45,709 nucleotides of DNA from Eubacteriaceae bacterium (lineage in GTDB: Bacteria > Bacillota > Clostridia > Eubacteriales > Anaerofustaceae). The position numbers were made by a program, and so were the translations under genes. Shown here in pieces: positions 15,971 to 23,947 of this stretch. The first letter of the stretch is position 1; the number at the start of each line of letters is the position of its first letter. The stretch covers positions 1 through 45,709 of the forward strand of contig JAAYHF010000076.1 in assembly GCA_012727485.1 (NCBI GenBank), written 5' to 3'. Below the pieces are notes generated by a model, which was not told the DNA's origin, did no database searches, and saw only the letters and a program-made list of their open reading frames with translations.

Positions 15971-16044
15971 TGGACCTTCAGGGACTTGAACCCCGGACAA
16001 ACCGGTTATGAGCCGGTGGCTCTGACCAACTGAGCTAAAGGTCC
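15971..16044 (-). tRNA. tRNA with CAT anticodon, probably tRNA-Ile2
   Basis: The minus strand folds as a cloverleaf: acceptor GGACCTT/AAGGTCC, D stem GCTC/GAGC, anticodon stem ACCGG/CCGGT with loop CTCATAA (CAT, complement of 16008-16010), and T loop TTCAAGT. CCA is not encoded (CCG follows). The acceptor and D arm resemble Bacillus tRNA-Ile(CAT), whose C34 becomes lysidine to read AUA. Elongator tRNA-Met is the alternative. Confidence 0.93.
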
Positions 16045-16050
16045 ACACAT

Positions 16051-16083
16051 AAAATGCTTTGACATTATATATCAAAGCATTTT
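16051..16083. repeat. 12-bp inverted repeat enclosing the tRNA-Ile2 -10 box
   Basis: AAAATGCTTTGA (16051-16062) and TCAAAGCATTTT (16072-16083) are perfect inverted copies around a 9-base loop. The loop contains the minus-strand TATAAT of the tRNA promoter. The same hairpin lies 40 bases after spoVAE and could end that operon, although no T run follows it. Confidence 0.75.
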
Positions 16084-16092
16084 AAATAGCAA
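16064..16092 (-). promoter_or_regulatory. Sigma-A-type promoter of tRNA-Ile2
   Basis: On the minus strand TTGCTA (16087-16092), a 17-base spacer and a perfect TATAAT (16064-16069) lie about 20 bases upstream of the tRNA. Confidence 0.7.
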
Positions 16093-16122
16093 TATCTATT
16101 TGTAAAAAAAGGAAAATTTACC

Positions 16123-16485
16123 TTAATACTTCGTCTTGGCTCTGCCTATGAGGGAGAATATATAGCCGAAAACCACCGCAGAACCTATTCCCCCCGCCGC
16201 GGCGGTCAATCCTCCGGTGAATACACCGATCAGCCCCCTCTCGTCAACGGCGGTCATGGTGCCTTTCACCAAGGTGTAGCCGAAGCCTGTCAGAGGCACC
16301 GTGGCGCCGCAACCGCCCAAATCCACCAGATATTCATAAATGCCCAAGGCGGAAAGCACCACCCCCGCCACAACATATATCACGAGGATTTCCCCCGAGA
16401 CGAGCTTTGTCAAATCCATGATAATCTGGGCGATGAGGCACAGCGCTCCCCCTATGACAAAGGCCCATAAATATTCTTCAAACAT
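16123..16485 (-). CDS. spoVAE: Stage V sporulation protein AE
   Basis: A small membrane protein (120 residues from the chosen start) of the SpoVA channel, which imports dipicolinic acid into the forespore and releases it at germination. Hydrophobic helices begin at once (EYLWAFVIGGALCLIAQ), and the GYTLVKGTM and GGIGSAVVFGY segments match SpoVAC/AE family signatures. The start at 16485 is preferred over 16503 because GGAGGAAATAC precedes it. It overlaps the end of spoVAD by 8 bases, so it is translationally coupled as the last gene of the forespore operon. Confidence 0.92.
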   Translation of the reverse strand: MFEEYLWAFVIGGALCLIAQIIMDLTKLVSGEILVIYVVAGVVLSALGIYEYLVDLGGCGATVPLTGFGYTLVKGTMTAVDERGLIGVFTGGLTAAAGGIGSAVVFGYIFSLIGRAKTKY

Positions 16486-17503
16486 TGTATTTCCTCCGTT
16501 CATTGGTTATGGTGACGGCATGGGCTATGCAGGGTATGCTGTTGGACTGCTGGCTTGAAGTGGTGGACAAAAGCGCCCCCGTGGCGACAAAAAGCAGGGT
16601 ATTTATCCTCTTTTCCTTCATCAGTTTATAAATAAAGCCGTTGAATACATTCGCACAGCAACCCGCTCCGCTGCCGCCGTTGTTCACATACTGCACGCTG
16701 TCGTCGTAAATGAGCTTTCCGCAGTCGGTGATGTTTTCCCCGGGGTAGCCGTATTCCTCTAAAAGTTCCTTCGCAATGTTAAGCCCTTCGTTGGCGAGAT
16801 CCCCCGTTAAGACCAGATCGTAATCCTTTAAATCGGTTTTTGTATTGGCAAAATGCTCGATTAAGGTCTTTACCGCCGCGGGAGCCATGGCACTGCCCAT
16901 GTTATAGGGGTCGCACTGCCCCAGATCCGTCACCGAGCCGATGGTAAAGTCATTGATATAAGGCCCACCCCCGCCCGATGCCACCAAACAGCTTCCCGCC
17001 CCCGTGACCGTGCGCTGACTGGTGGCGGGGTTTTGAGTACCCAGCTCCAGCGGCGAACGATACTGCCTTTCGGAAGTGGAAAAATGGCTGGAAGCGGTCA
17101 CTATCGCCTTTTTAAAGGCGCCAGAATCAATACCCAGACTCGCTATTTGAAGTCCCAAGGTATATGTGGCGCAGGCGTTGTATATGCCCCAATAGGGTAT
17201 TGCGAAGTCCCTGACGGCAAAGGTGGTGGCGGTGATTTGATTGAGCAGATCCCCGCCTATGATAACATCGGTTTCTTCTTCGTTTACAGAAGCTTTTTTC
17301 ATCAAAAGTTCGATGGAATTTTTCAGCATACCGCTTTCGGCGCTTTCGTAGCTCTTTTCGTCCATCAAATCGTCCTCATTTACCACATCGAAATATTTAC
17401 CCAAGGGCCCTTCGCCCTCGAAGGGGCCGACCACGGAGGCGGTTTGCTCGATGGAAACATCACCCTCCAAAATATAAGTTCTTCCCTTTAATCTTTTCGC
17501 CAT
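16478..17503 (-). CDS. spoVAD: Stage V sporulation protein AD
   Basis: The dipicolinic-acid-binding component of the SpoVA system, with a thiolase-like fold and no membrane segments. The 341 residues match the family. Recognisable features are an early VVGPFEGEGPLG, the thiolase-like GIYNACATYTLGL (the family keeps a Cys here), GAGSCLVASGGGGP, and GGSGAGCCANVF near the C-terminus. The ATG abuts the spoVAC stop without any gap, and its GGGGGGTGAT ribosome site lies within the end of spoVAC, so the two are coupled. Confidence 0.95.
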   Translation of the reverse strand: MAKRLKGRTYILEGDVSIEQTASVVGPFEGEGPLGKYFDVVNEDDLMDEKSYESAESGMLKNSIELLMKKASVNEEETDVIIGGDLLNQITATTFAVRDFAIPYWGIYNACATYTLGLQIASLGIDSGAFKKAIVTASSHFSTSERQYRSPLELGTQNPATSQRTVTGAGSCLVASGGGGPYINDFTIGSVTDLGQCDPYNMGSAMAPAAVKTLIEHFANTKTDLKDYDLVLTGDLANEGLNIAKELLEEYGYPGENITDCGKLIYDDSVQYVNNGGSGAGCCANVFNGFIYKLMKEKRINTLLFVATGALLSTTSSQQSNSIPCIAHAVTITNERRKYNV

Positions 17504-17977
17504 CTAGAAAATCACCCCCCATAGATAATATATCAATCCGAATATCCAGGAGCTTACCGTCGCATAGACAATGACGGGCCCTGCTATGGTGAACATTTTC
17601 GCCCCAAGGCCGAACACCGGGCCTTCTGTTTTAAAATCCACCGCGCAGGAAACAATGGAATTCGCAAAACCGGTGATGGGAACAATGGAGCCGGCCCCCG
17701 CATGGCGGCCTATCATATCGTATATACCGAATGCGGTCAGCGACGAACCCAAAAAGACCAACACGATGGTGGTGATGAGGGCCGCATCCTGTTCGGGAGT
17801 TCCCCAACCGATGATGATGTTCTTTATGAGCTGACCGAGGGTGCATATCGTCCCGCCCACAAGAAAAGCCATAACCGCATTCTTGAAATACTCCGGCTTG
17901 GCCTTGTTTTTCTTGCTTATTCTTTCGTAATCCTCGCGAAAAACTTCTTCGCTTTTAATTCTTTCGTTTTTAGCCAA
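17504..17977 (-). CDS. spoVAC: Stage V sporulation protein AC
   Basis: A 157-residue membrane protein of the SpoVA dipicolinic-acid channel; SpoVAC of Bacillus acts as a mechanosensitive channel. The charged N-terminus (YERISKKNKAKPEYFKNAV) is followed by AFLVGGTICTLGQ and three further hydrophobic segments, with the family motif GIYDMIGRHAGAGSIVPITG present. An AGGAGG ribosome site follows a T run that ends the hairpin separating it from sigF. The gene should be expressed in the forespore, through read-through from sigF or a late promoter I could not identify. Confidence 0.94.
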   Translation of the reverse strand: MAKNERIKSEEVFREDYERISKKNKAKPEYFKNAVMAFLVGGTICTLGQLIKNIIIGWGTPEQDAALITTIVLVFLGSSLTAFGIYDMIGRHAGAGSIVPITGFANSIVSCAVDFKTEGPVFGLGAKMFTIAGPVIVYATVSSWIFGLIYYLWGVIF

Positions 17978-17992
17978 ATCATTCCTCCTAAA

Positions 17993-18030
17993 AAAGCGGA
18001 ATTTCCGAAATTATCGGATATTTCCGCTTT
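17993..18030 (-). terminator. Hairpin with T run between sigF and spoVAC
   Basis: AAAGCGGAA...CCG pairs with CGG...TTTCCGCTTT around a short AT loop. On the minus strand it ends in TTTTTT directly before the spoVAC ribosome site. It looks like an intrinsic terminator or attenuator inside the spoIIA-spoVA gene cluster. Confidence 0.7.
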
Positions 18031-18052
18031 ATTTTAGGCATATTTGGCTAAT

Positions 18053-18790
18053 TTATACCGCATAATACTCGCTTTTGAGCTTTTCGATTATCCTTTTTTC
18101 CTTTCTTGAAACCTGCACCTGGGATATTCCCAAAATTTTAGCCGTTTTGCTCTGGGTCAGTCCGTTTATATAGCGCAGAACTATTATGCGCCGGGATAGC
18201 ATATCCATTTTATCCAAAGAGGCTTTTATCGCTATCTTATCCAAGGCATAGCCTATCTCGTCCGAGGTGTCGGCTATAATGTCCGCATTCGTGCGGGAAT
18301 CCTCATCACCCCCGGGACTGTCCTCGAAATGGTCGGGATTGCGGCAGGCTTCCATGGCGGAGATTATGTCGTCCTCGCCTATGCCGAGGTTTTTGGATAT
18401 TTCCGCCACCCCCGGTTCGTAGCCCTTTGTCTTGATGCAATATTCTATATTCGCCCTGACCTTCAGATAAACCGTTTTCAGGCTTCGGCTCACCTTCACA
18501 GCCCCCTCGTCCCTCAAATGCCTTTTAAGCTCTCCGTTTATCACATGAACGGCATAGGTGGAAAATTGGGTGTTGTAATCGGGATCGTATCTGCGAGCCG
18601 CCTTTATCAGCCCTATTGCCCCTATCTGAAAAAGGTCGTCATATTCCTCCGAATACTGCAAAAAACGCTTAAGAAGGCTGTTTATCAAGGGCTTATTGCG
18701 CCTTATAAGCTCCTCGGTGGCCTGTTTATCCCCCCCCTTTGCTCTGGAAAGCAACTCCGGAGTGTAATATTTTTCGTTATTGACAGGCAC
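18053..18790 (-). CDS. sigF: RNA polymerase sigma-F factor (first forespore sigma)
   Basis: Directs the first forespore-specific transcription. The 245-residue sigma-70 family protein has region 2 (LLKRFLQYSEEYDDLFQIG, residues about 38-56, then FSTYAVHVINGELKR), region 3 and region 4 with the recognition helix in QSKTAKILGISQVQVSR. Its start is GTG at 18788-18790 behind AGGTGAG, and it overlaps the spoIIAB end by 14 bases. The order spoIIAA-spoIIAB-sigF upstream of the spoVA genes fixes it as sigma F and not sigma G, which is at 33668. It is held inactive by SpoIIAB. Confidence 0.95.
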   Translation of the reverse strand: MPVNNEKYYTPELLSRAKGGDKQATEELIRRNKPLINSLLKRFLQYSEEYDDLFQIGAIGLIKAARRYDPDYNTQFSTYAVHVINGELKRHLRDEGAVKVSRSLKTVYLKVRANIEYCIKTKGYEPGVAEISKNLGIGEDDIISAMEACRNPDHFEDSPGGDEDSRTNADIIADTSDEIGYALDKIAIKASLDKMDMLSRRIIVLRYINGLTQSKTAKILGISQVQVSRKEKRIIEKLKSEYYAV

Positions 18791-19226
18791 ATTGACTCAC
18801 CTGCGGGGCAGCAGCCATTCTCTTTGTCATTATTATGGTTGTTCCGCAGGAAGGGGAGGAAATGATGGAAATGCTGTCCATGAAGGATTCCATTATGGTA
18901 AATCCCATTCCGCTGCGCTCCAATTCCGGCTTTGATGTGTAAAGAGGTTCTTTTGCCTGTTCTATATCCGGTATGCCCTTGCCCTCATCGCTTATCTTCA
19001 ATGTCAGCATATCGTCCTCGATTATGGCAGTCAGCTCTATGGTGCCCTCCTTTCCTTCATATCCGTGGATAACGCAGTTTGTCACCGCCTCGGAAACGCT
19101 GGTTTTAACGTCCGCCAATTCGCTTAAGGTGGGGTTCATCGGCAGAATGAAGGAGGCGATGCAACTCCTTGCCAGAGTTTCGTTTTCCGGCAGACTCTTG
19201 AATCTGATTGTCATATAATTATTCAT
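18777..19226 (-). CDS. spoIIAB: Anti-sigma-F factor and SpoIIAA kinase
   Basis: A 149-residue GHKL-fold ATPase that binds sigma F and phosphorylates SpoIIAA. The N-box ASVSEAVTNCVIHGY-like segment reads VKTSVSEAVTNCVIHGYEG, the G1 box is SDEGKGIPD, and the G2 region is LERSGMGFTIMESF. All are needed for ATP binding and look intact. Its ATG overlaps the spoIIAA stop by 4 bases, and its end overlaps sigF by 14, giving the tight stoichiometric coupling typical of this operon. Confidence 0.95.
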   Translation of the reverse strand: MNNYMTIRFKSLPENETLARSCIASFILPMNPTLSELADVKTSVSEAVTNCVIHGYEGKEGTIELTAIIEDDMLTLKISDEGKGIPDIEQAKEPLYTSKPELERSGMGFTIMESFMDSISIISSPSCGTTIIMTKRMAAAPQVSQCACQ

Positions 19227-19585
19227 ATCGTCACTTCCTTGGATTCTTTCGTCAGATAGTCATAGGCTTCCTGAAAATCGGAATAACACTTGAAAAGCTT
19301 GAATAAGCCGGACATTTTCAATATTTTTCTGACGCTGTCGTTTTTGCAGATAATCGCAGTTTTACCCTGTCTGGGTCTTATTAACCTGTATCTGCCCATA
19401 ATCAGCCCTATGCCCGCCGAATCCATCAGCGCCAATTCCGAAAAATCGAAGATAAGGTGCTTTAATTCCTTTTTGCATAGGGCGCTGTCCGCCTTTTCTC
19501 TCACAGCCTTTGCCGCATGGTCGTCCAATTCCCCCTTAACACTAATCAAAAGAATGTTCTCCATGGATTGAATTTTATAGTCCAT
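19223..19585 (-). CDS. spoIIAA: Anti-sigma-F factor antagonist
   Basis: A 120-residue STAS-domain protein that, when unphosphorylated, displaces sigma F from SpoIIAB. The phosphorylated serine is Ser56 in LMDSAGIGLIMGR, equivalent to Ser58 of Bacillus. GELDDHAAK is the first STAS loop. GGAGAG precedes the ATG. It is the first gene of the forespore operon; a sigma-H promoter is expected upstream within or after the MerR-like gene, but I found no convincing match. Confidence 0.95.
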   Translation of the reverse strand: MDYKIQSMENILLISVKGELDDHAAKAVREKADSALCKKELKHLIFDFSELALMDSAGIGLIMGRYRLIRPRQGKTAIICKNDSVRKILKMSGLFKLFKCYSDFQEAYDYLTKESKEVTI

Positions 19586-19593
19586 TTGCTCTC

Positions 19594-20091
19594 CTAAATC
19601 TTAAAAAGCTTTTTCGAACCCGCTTTTTTTATGTTGTTAAGCTTCTCCCGGGTTTCCACAAGTTCATAGGTTTTTTCCTTGAGCTTGCTTTTCAGCTCGT
19701 CGTTCTCCTTTTGAAGATCCGAGGTGTTTTTATATCGGCTCACCTTCCGCAGTTCCCCTATTTCCCTCAAAAGTTCCGAAATAAGCTCCTTTAAGCCTGT
19801 GGGATCGGCCTGTTCTTCGTCAACTTCCTCCGGCTTGAAAATCTTATCCTCAAAGGAGCGCTCATTGATTCTTTCGGAATTCAAGACCGCCTTTATCTGG
19901 GCATTTTTCATTCCATCGGCTTTAAGCTTATAGATATAACGGAACATTTCCAGCTCCCTGGGGGTGTAAAACCTTCTGTTGGCTTCCCCCCGGGGTATGG
20001 TCAGATTAAATTCGCTTTCGTAATACCTAAGGCAGGATTTGGAGCATCCCAGCATCGAAGCGGCTTGTCCTATCAAATATTTTTCTTCCAA
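19594..20091 (-). CDS. MerR-family transcriptional regulator with C-terminal coiled coil
   Basis: A 165-residue regulator. The MerR winged helix-turn-helix fills residues 4-75 (LIGQAASMLGCSKSCLRYYE, then NRRFYTPRELEMFRYIYKLK). Residues about 105-155 are rich in Glu/Lys/Leu heptads and should form the dimer coiled coil. No Cys-rich metal loop is present at the C-terminus, so no ligand can be suggested. The start is a TTG (20089-20091). The only ribosome-site-like sequence, AGGGG, lies in the 3' arm of the hairpin just upstream. It is 8 bases before spoIIAA, so it may be co-transcribed with the spoIIA operon. Confidence 0.8.
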   Translation of the reverse strand: MEEKYLIGQAASMLGCSKSCLRYYESEFNLTIPRGEANRRFYTPRELEMFRYIYKLKADGMKNAQIKAVLNSERINERSFEDKIFKPEEVDEEQADPTGLKELISELLREIGELRKVSRYKNTSDLQKENDELKSKLKEKTYELVETREKLNNIKKAGSKKLFKI

Positions 20092-20095
20092 AATA

Positions 20096-20125
20096 ATAAC
20101 CCCTGAACTCGTTGTCAGGGGTTAT
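20096..20125 (-). promoter_or_regulatory. Hairpin covering the MerR-gene ribosome site
   Basis: ATAACCCCTGA (20096-20106) and TCAGGGGTTAT (20115-20125) are perfect inverted copies. The 3' arm on the minus strand carries AGGGG, the only ribosome-site candidate for the TTG start at 20091. It could be a translational switch, or a weak terminator for thiI (only ATTATTTT follows). Confidence 0.55.
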
Positions 20126-20170
20126 ATTACCAAAGCAAAATTGCTGAAAGCGTTCTGTTTTGTCGATGAA

Positions 20171-21325
20171 TTATAATTTTATTATCTCGATATTCTCCAT
20201 CGCCTTTGCGATGAGTTCCGGGGCTGGAAGGCGGCTTTCCTGATATAAAACCTTTTCCAATACAGGGCGGGTTTGGGGGTGCTTGGGTACAAAGACGGTA
20301 CAGCAATCCTCAAAGGGTTTTATGGAAATCTCATAGGTGCCGATGCTTTGGGCGATTTTGATTATATCGTCCTTATCCGTGCCTATCAGGGGTCTGAAAA
20401 CGGGAATATCGGCGGCTTGGTCGGTGCAGATGATGCTTTCCATGGTTTGGGAAGCCACCTGTCCGAGGCTCTCCCCGGTTATCAATGCCCCCAAGCCGTT
20501 TTTTTCCGCATATAACCGAGCGCATTTTATCATAAAGCGGCGAAGTATCACAGTCAGATAGGATTCATCGCAGTTTTTGATTATCTCCTGCTGTATTTCC
20601 GTCAGGGAGATCATGGCGATTTCGAAACCGTTGTTATATAAGGAGAGGATCTTGCCGATATCCTCCACCTTCCTTTGGGCGTCCAGACTTGTGAAGGGAT
20701 AGGAATGGAAATGAATGCCCGTCACCTTCATTCCCCTTCGGGCCATCATATAGGCGGCAACGGGGCTGTCTATCCCGCCGGAAAGCAACACCCCTCCCCT
20801 GCCCGCCGTACCCATGGGCATTCCCTTCTGACCGGGAATATCTCCGTAGGTTATGTAGGTTTCCTTGCGTACCTCCACCCCGATAGTAATTTCCGGTTTA
20901 TGCACATCAACCTTAAGCGATGGGTATTTATCCAAAAGATAGGAACCCACCATGCTTGATATTTCGGGAGAAGTGAGGGGGAAACTCTTATCGCCCCTTC
21001 TGGATTCCACTTTAAAGGTATTGCCCCGAATGTCTTTCATCACCTCGCCCGCCGCCTGATAGATATGCTCCATATCCGATGCGGTTTGAACAGCCCTTGT
21101 TATCGCCACAATGCCGAATACCTTTGTGAGAGATGATATGACTTCCGATTCAATATCATCGGCAACATTGTAAACCGCCACCCTGCCCTGTATCTTTTCC
21201 ACCTTGACCTCCTCAAACATACGCAGGGCATATTTAATATTCCGAACAAGGGTATCGACGAAATAGTTTTTATTCAAGCCCTTTAGGGCTATTTCTCCGT
21301 ATCTTACCAAAAAGAGTTTCTTCAT
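20171..21325 (-). CDS. thiI: tRNA 4-thiouridine synthetase ThiI
   Basis: Adds sulfur to U8 of tRNA. The 384-residue protein has the N-terminal ferredoxin-like/THUMP region (to about residue 165) and the PP-loop ATPase domain with LLSGGIDSPVAAYM (around 180-193), and a conserved DCCTVFVPKHPQTRP segment. The C-terminal rhodanese domain of the E. coli enzyme is absent, as in most Firmicutes, so sulfur should come directly from a partner desulfurase. A suitable one is the next gene upstream on the same strand. AGGA precedes the ATG. Confidence 0.95.
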   Translation of the reverse strand: MKKLFLVRYGEIALKGLNKNYFVDTLVRNIKYALRMFEEVKVEKIQGRVAVYNVADDIESEVISSLTKVFGIVAITRAVQTASDMEHIYQAAGEVMKDIRGNTFKVESRRGDKSFPLTSPEISSMVGSYLLDKYPSLKVDVHKPEITIGVEVRKETYITYGDIPGQKGMPMGTAGRGGVLLSGGIDSPVAAYMMARRGMKVTGIHFHSYPFTSLDAQRKVEDIGKILSLYNNGFEIAMISLTEIQQEIIKNCDESYLTVILRRFMIKCARLYAEKNGLGALITGESLGQVASQTMESIICTDQAADIPVFRPLIGTDKDDIIKIAQSIGTYEISIKPFEDCCTVFVPKHPQTRPVLEKVLYQESRLPAPELIAKAMENIEIIKL

Positions 21326-21481
21326 TTATCTTTTATTCCTTTCACGAGCCGATGGGCTTGGTGCGCCGAGGGCGCTTTTCAGGGCGCAGGCATGACAAAG
21401 CGCAAACTATATAAGGCATATAAGCCGCAAGCAAGAGCCAAAGCGGGCTTGCTTCCTTACTTATTTAAGTTTTCGGTATCC

Positions 21482-22630
21482 TCAAGCTTTACCCTTTTTA
21501 AGGGAAGTGAGGGTATTCACGCTCTTTTCAAGCGCATCGGCAAGAATATCTATCTGCTCGAAGGTATTGAAATCCGAAAGGCTGATTCGCAGTGTTCCCT
21601 CTATCCTCGCCTTATCGAAGCCCAAAGCGCTCAGCACCGTTTTTGTTTTTTTATGGGCGGAACAGGCGGAGGAAGTGGAGACATAGATCTCCTTTTCTTC
21701 CAGCATATGCACCAGAACTTCCCCCTTTAAACCCGGGAAAGACAGGCTCACGATATGGGGGGAGTAACCCTCTGCCCCGCTGTTTATGCAATCCGCGGAA
21801 AACAGAAGGGTGAGCTTTTCCGTCAGATATGCCTTTAAATCCGTAAGTTTGGAATAAACCGCCCTTATATCCGTCAGCTCGCAGGTTTTGCCGAGGGAAG
21901 CGATCAGGGGGGAGTTCACCGTGCCGCTGCGCAGATTATTCTGCTGTCCTCCCCCGAGGATCTGGGGGCTGAAGGTGAGGTTTTTCTTGTATATCAAAGC
22001 CCCTATGCCCTTTAAGCCGTGGAATTTGTGGGCGGAGATACTCACCATATCCGCCTTTGCGAGGTTTCCTTCGATCTTTCCGAAGCCCTGCGTGGCGTCT
22101 ATATGCACCAACGCCGAGGGATTTGCGCTTTTAACCGCCGAGATAATCCCTTCGATGTCCTGTATAATGCCCGTTTCGTTATTCACCCAAATGATGCTGA
22201 CCAGCTTTGTCTGCCTGTTTACAAGCGATTTCAGCATTTCGGGATCGATCTTCCCCTTTTCATCGCCGCTCAGCCTTATCACCTTTGCTCCAAGCTTTTC
22301 GATATAATCGGCGGTTTCCGAAACGCAGGGATGCTCAATATCCGTTATTATCATTTGGCTGTTCGATATATCCGAATATTTTTCCATCGTCCCCTTTATG
22401 GCGAGGTTGGCGGATTCGGTGGCCCCGGAGGTGAAAATAACTTCGTGGTTTTCGAATTTATATAGCTTTAAAACCTCCCCCTTGGCGTATTCAACAGCCC
22501 TTGCCGCCTCACTGCCGAAGGAATGGAGGGCGGAGGGGTTGGCATAATTTCGGGAAGCCTGCAAAGCATAAAAACTTACGACCTCGTCATAGGGCTTGGT
22601 GGAGGCGGCGTTATCAAAATAGCATATCAT
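21482..22630 (-). CDS. Cysteine desulfurase (NifS/IscS family)
   Basis: A PLP enzyme that removes sulfur from L-cysteine as a persulfide. The 382 residues are normal. The Schiff-base lysine is Lys202 in SAHKFHGLKG, and the catalytic cysteine is Cys323 in STSSACSAH. FTSGATESANLAIKG and HIDATQGFGK bind the cofactor. No scaffold or iron-sulfur gene is adjacent. It lies directly upstream of thiI on the same strand (156 bases away), so a role as the ThiI sulfur donor (NifZ type) is likely. The start ATG follows the racemase stop by one base. Confidence 0.93.
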   Translation of the reverse strand: MICYFDNAASTKPYDEVVSFYALQASRNYANPSALHSFGSEAARAVEYAKGEVLKLYKFENHEVIFTSGATESANLAIKGTMEKYSDISNSQMIITDIEHPCVSETADYIEKLGAKVIRLSGDEKGKIDPEMLKSLVNRQTKLVSIIWVNNETGIIQDIEGIISAVKSANPSALVHIDATQGFGKIEGNLAKADMVSISAHKFHGLKGIGALIYKKNLTFSPQILGGGQQNNLRSGTVNSPLIASLGKTCELTDIRAVYSKLTDLKAYLTEKLTLLFSADCINSGAEGYSPHIVSLSFPGLKGEVLVHMLEEKEIYVSTSSACSAHKKTKTVLSALGFDKARIEGTLRISLSDFNTFEQIDILADALEKSVNTLTSLKKGKA

Positions 22631-22631
22631 A

Positions 22632-23693
22632 TTATTTTATATACTCCCTAACTATATATTCGCCGGTGAAGGCTCTCATGGCGCTCGTATATTTCATTTT
22701 AAAGCGCAGTCTGTCGCCTATTTTGTATTCCTTATCACAATCGGTGATGTCCGCAAGAAGATGGTCACTGCTTGCTTCGAGCAATTCTATCTTCTCGTCC
22801 AAGGGCTCCATATCCGTATCAATGTCCTGCCTGCCCACGGAGCAGATCGCCCTCTTTCTTATCCCCTTATCGGTAAAAACGGGCAAGCGGTTCAATGCGG
22901 CAATGCCCGTCTCCCCGATGGGTACGCTGGGCTTTTCCTTGATTTCCACAATCTCACATTCCAAAACAAAACAATCGCTGTGCATTGAGGGGATATACTG
23001 CCTGGTCAAATCGTCCCTTCCGATGAGTATGCTGTCGCCTATGCGAAGATTATTGATACCCTCGGGCAGTTTGCCTTCCCTGACGAGGGAAAAGGAGGTA
23101 CTGCTTCCCCCGGATATATAATCCAATTTCACTGAAAGCTCCTTTTGTATCCTGCGGGCAATCGCAACAAGGCGGGAGAGGTTTTCGAAGGTGGGTTTAA
23201 TTCCCCCATAGCAGGAAAGGTTCGTGCCTATCCCGCGAAGGCGTATGTTCTTCAGCTCAAGGGTCTCCTTTGCGGCGGCAAGCAGATCTTCTTCTTTGAA
23301 ATAACCTTCCCTTAAATCGCCCAAATCGAACATAAGAAGCACCCCGTGGGTTTTGCCCTTTATCCCGGCTAATTTATCCAATTCTCTTATCACCGCAATT
23401 TCGGAATTGAGCGATAAATCCGCAAGGTCAACGACCCTTTCGCATTCGCTGAGCGCAGGGATACGGATAAGCCATTTTTCGCAGGGTATATCCGCTATTT
23501 TCGCAAGGTTTTCAATCCGCGAATCCGCAAGTATTTTTATTCCCGCTTCAAGGAGCGCTTCGCATATCAATCTGTCCGCCCGGTGCATCTTTGTCACCGC
23601 CGCAACGCTCACCCCCGCCCCGCCGCACTCTCCGAGAATTTGGCGGGCGTTATCTTTGATCTTGTTTATATCAATTATAAGCCTTGCACCCAT
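22632..23693 (-). CDS. Alanine/ornithine racemase-family PLP enzyme
   Basis: A 353-residue fold-type III PLP enzyme. The PLP lysine is Lys35 in AAVTKMHRAD. The C-terminal beta domain is present. The family resemblance is to ornithine racemase (Orr) and related amino-acid racemases more than to the murein alanine racemase Alr. No ornithine-fermentation genes are nearby, so the substrate is open. The start at 23693 is chosen because GAGG lies just before it and because TATAAT of a plausible promoter lies upstream within the longer frame to 23732. It is followed by the cysteine desulfurase with one base between. Confidence 0.82.
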   Translation of the reverse strand: MGARLIIDINKIKDNARQILGECGGAGVSVAAVTKMHRADRLICEALLEAGIKILADSRIENLAKIADIPCEKWLIRIPALSECERVVDLADLSLNSEIAVIRELDKLAGIKGKTHGVLLMFDLGDLREGYFKEEDLLAAAKETLELKNIRLRGIGTNLSCYGGIKPTFENLSRLVAIARRIQKELSVKLDYISGGSSTSFSLVREGKLPEGINNLRIGDSILIGRDDLTRQYIPSMHSDCFVLECEIVEIKEKPSVPIGETGIAALNRLPVFTDKGIRKRAICSVGRQDIDTDMEPLDEKIELLEASSDHLLADITDCDKEYKIGDRLRFKMKYTSAMRAFTGEYIVREYIK

Positions 23694-23723
23694 TTTAACC
23701 TCACAGAAGAAATTCACCGAACT

Positions 23724-23729
23724 ATTATA
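23724..23729 (-). promoter_or_regulatory. Probable -10 box of the racemase-desulfurase-thiI unit
   Basis: A perfect minus-strand TATAAT lies 31 bases before the racemase start. The -35 (TTATTA, 17 bases further) is poor. Confidence 0.4.
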
Positions 23730-23789
23730 CATCCCGGGGCAAGCAATAATAAAGGATTTTAACGCTCAAAAATAATCAAAGCCATAATA

Positions 23790-23818
23790 TTGACTTTGAA
23801 GCGAGGTTATTATATACT
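23790..23818 (+). promoter_or_regulatory. Sigma-A-type promoter of tRNA-Trp
   Basis: TTGACT (23790-23795), a 17-base spacer and TATACT (23813-23818) lie 14 bases before the mature tRNA. Confidence 0.8.
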
Positions 23819-23832
23819 TGCAAAGTAAGGTT

Positions 23833-23905
23833 AGGGGTATAGCTCAGCTGGTAGAGCAATGGTCTCCAAAACCATGTGCCGAGGGTTCAAATCCTTCTGC
23901 CCCTG
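23833..23905 (+). tRNA. tRNA-Trp (anticodon CCA)
   Basis: A cloverleaf with acceptor AGGGGTA/TGCCCCT, anticodon stem ATGGT/ACCAT with loop CTCCAAA (CCA at 23866-23868), and T stem GAGGG/CCTTC with loop TTCAAAT. The discriminator is G, as for bacterial tRNA-Trp. CCA is encoded at 23906-23908. No terminator separates it from the degV-family gene 40 bases downstream, so the two may share a transcript. Confidence 0.97.
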
Positions 23906-23947
23906 CCATATTTTTATGCGATTTTTCCGTAAAACGGAGTTGATATT

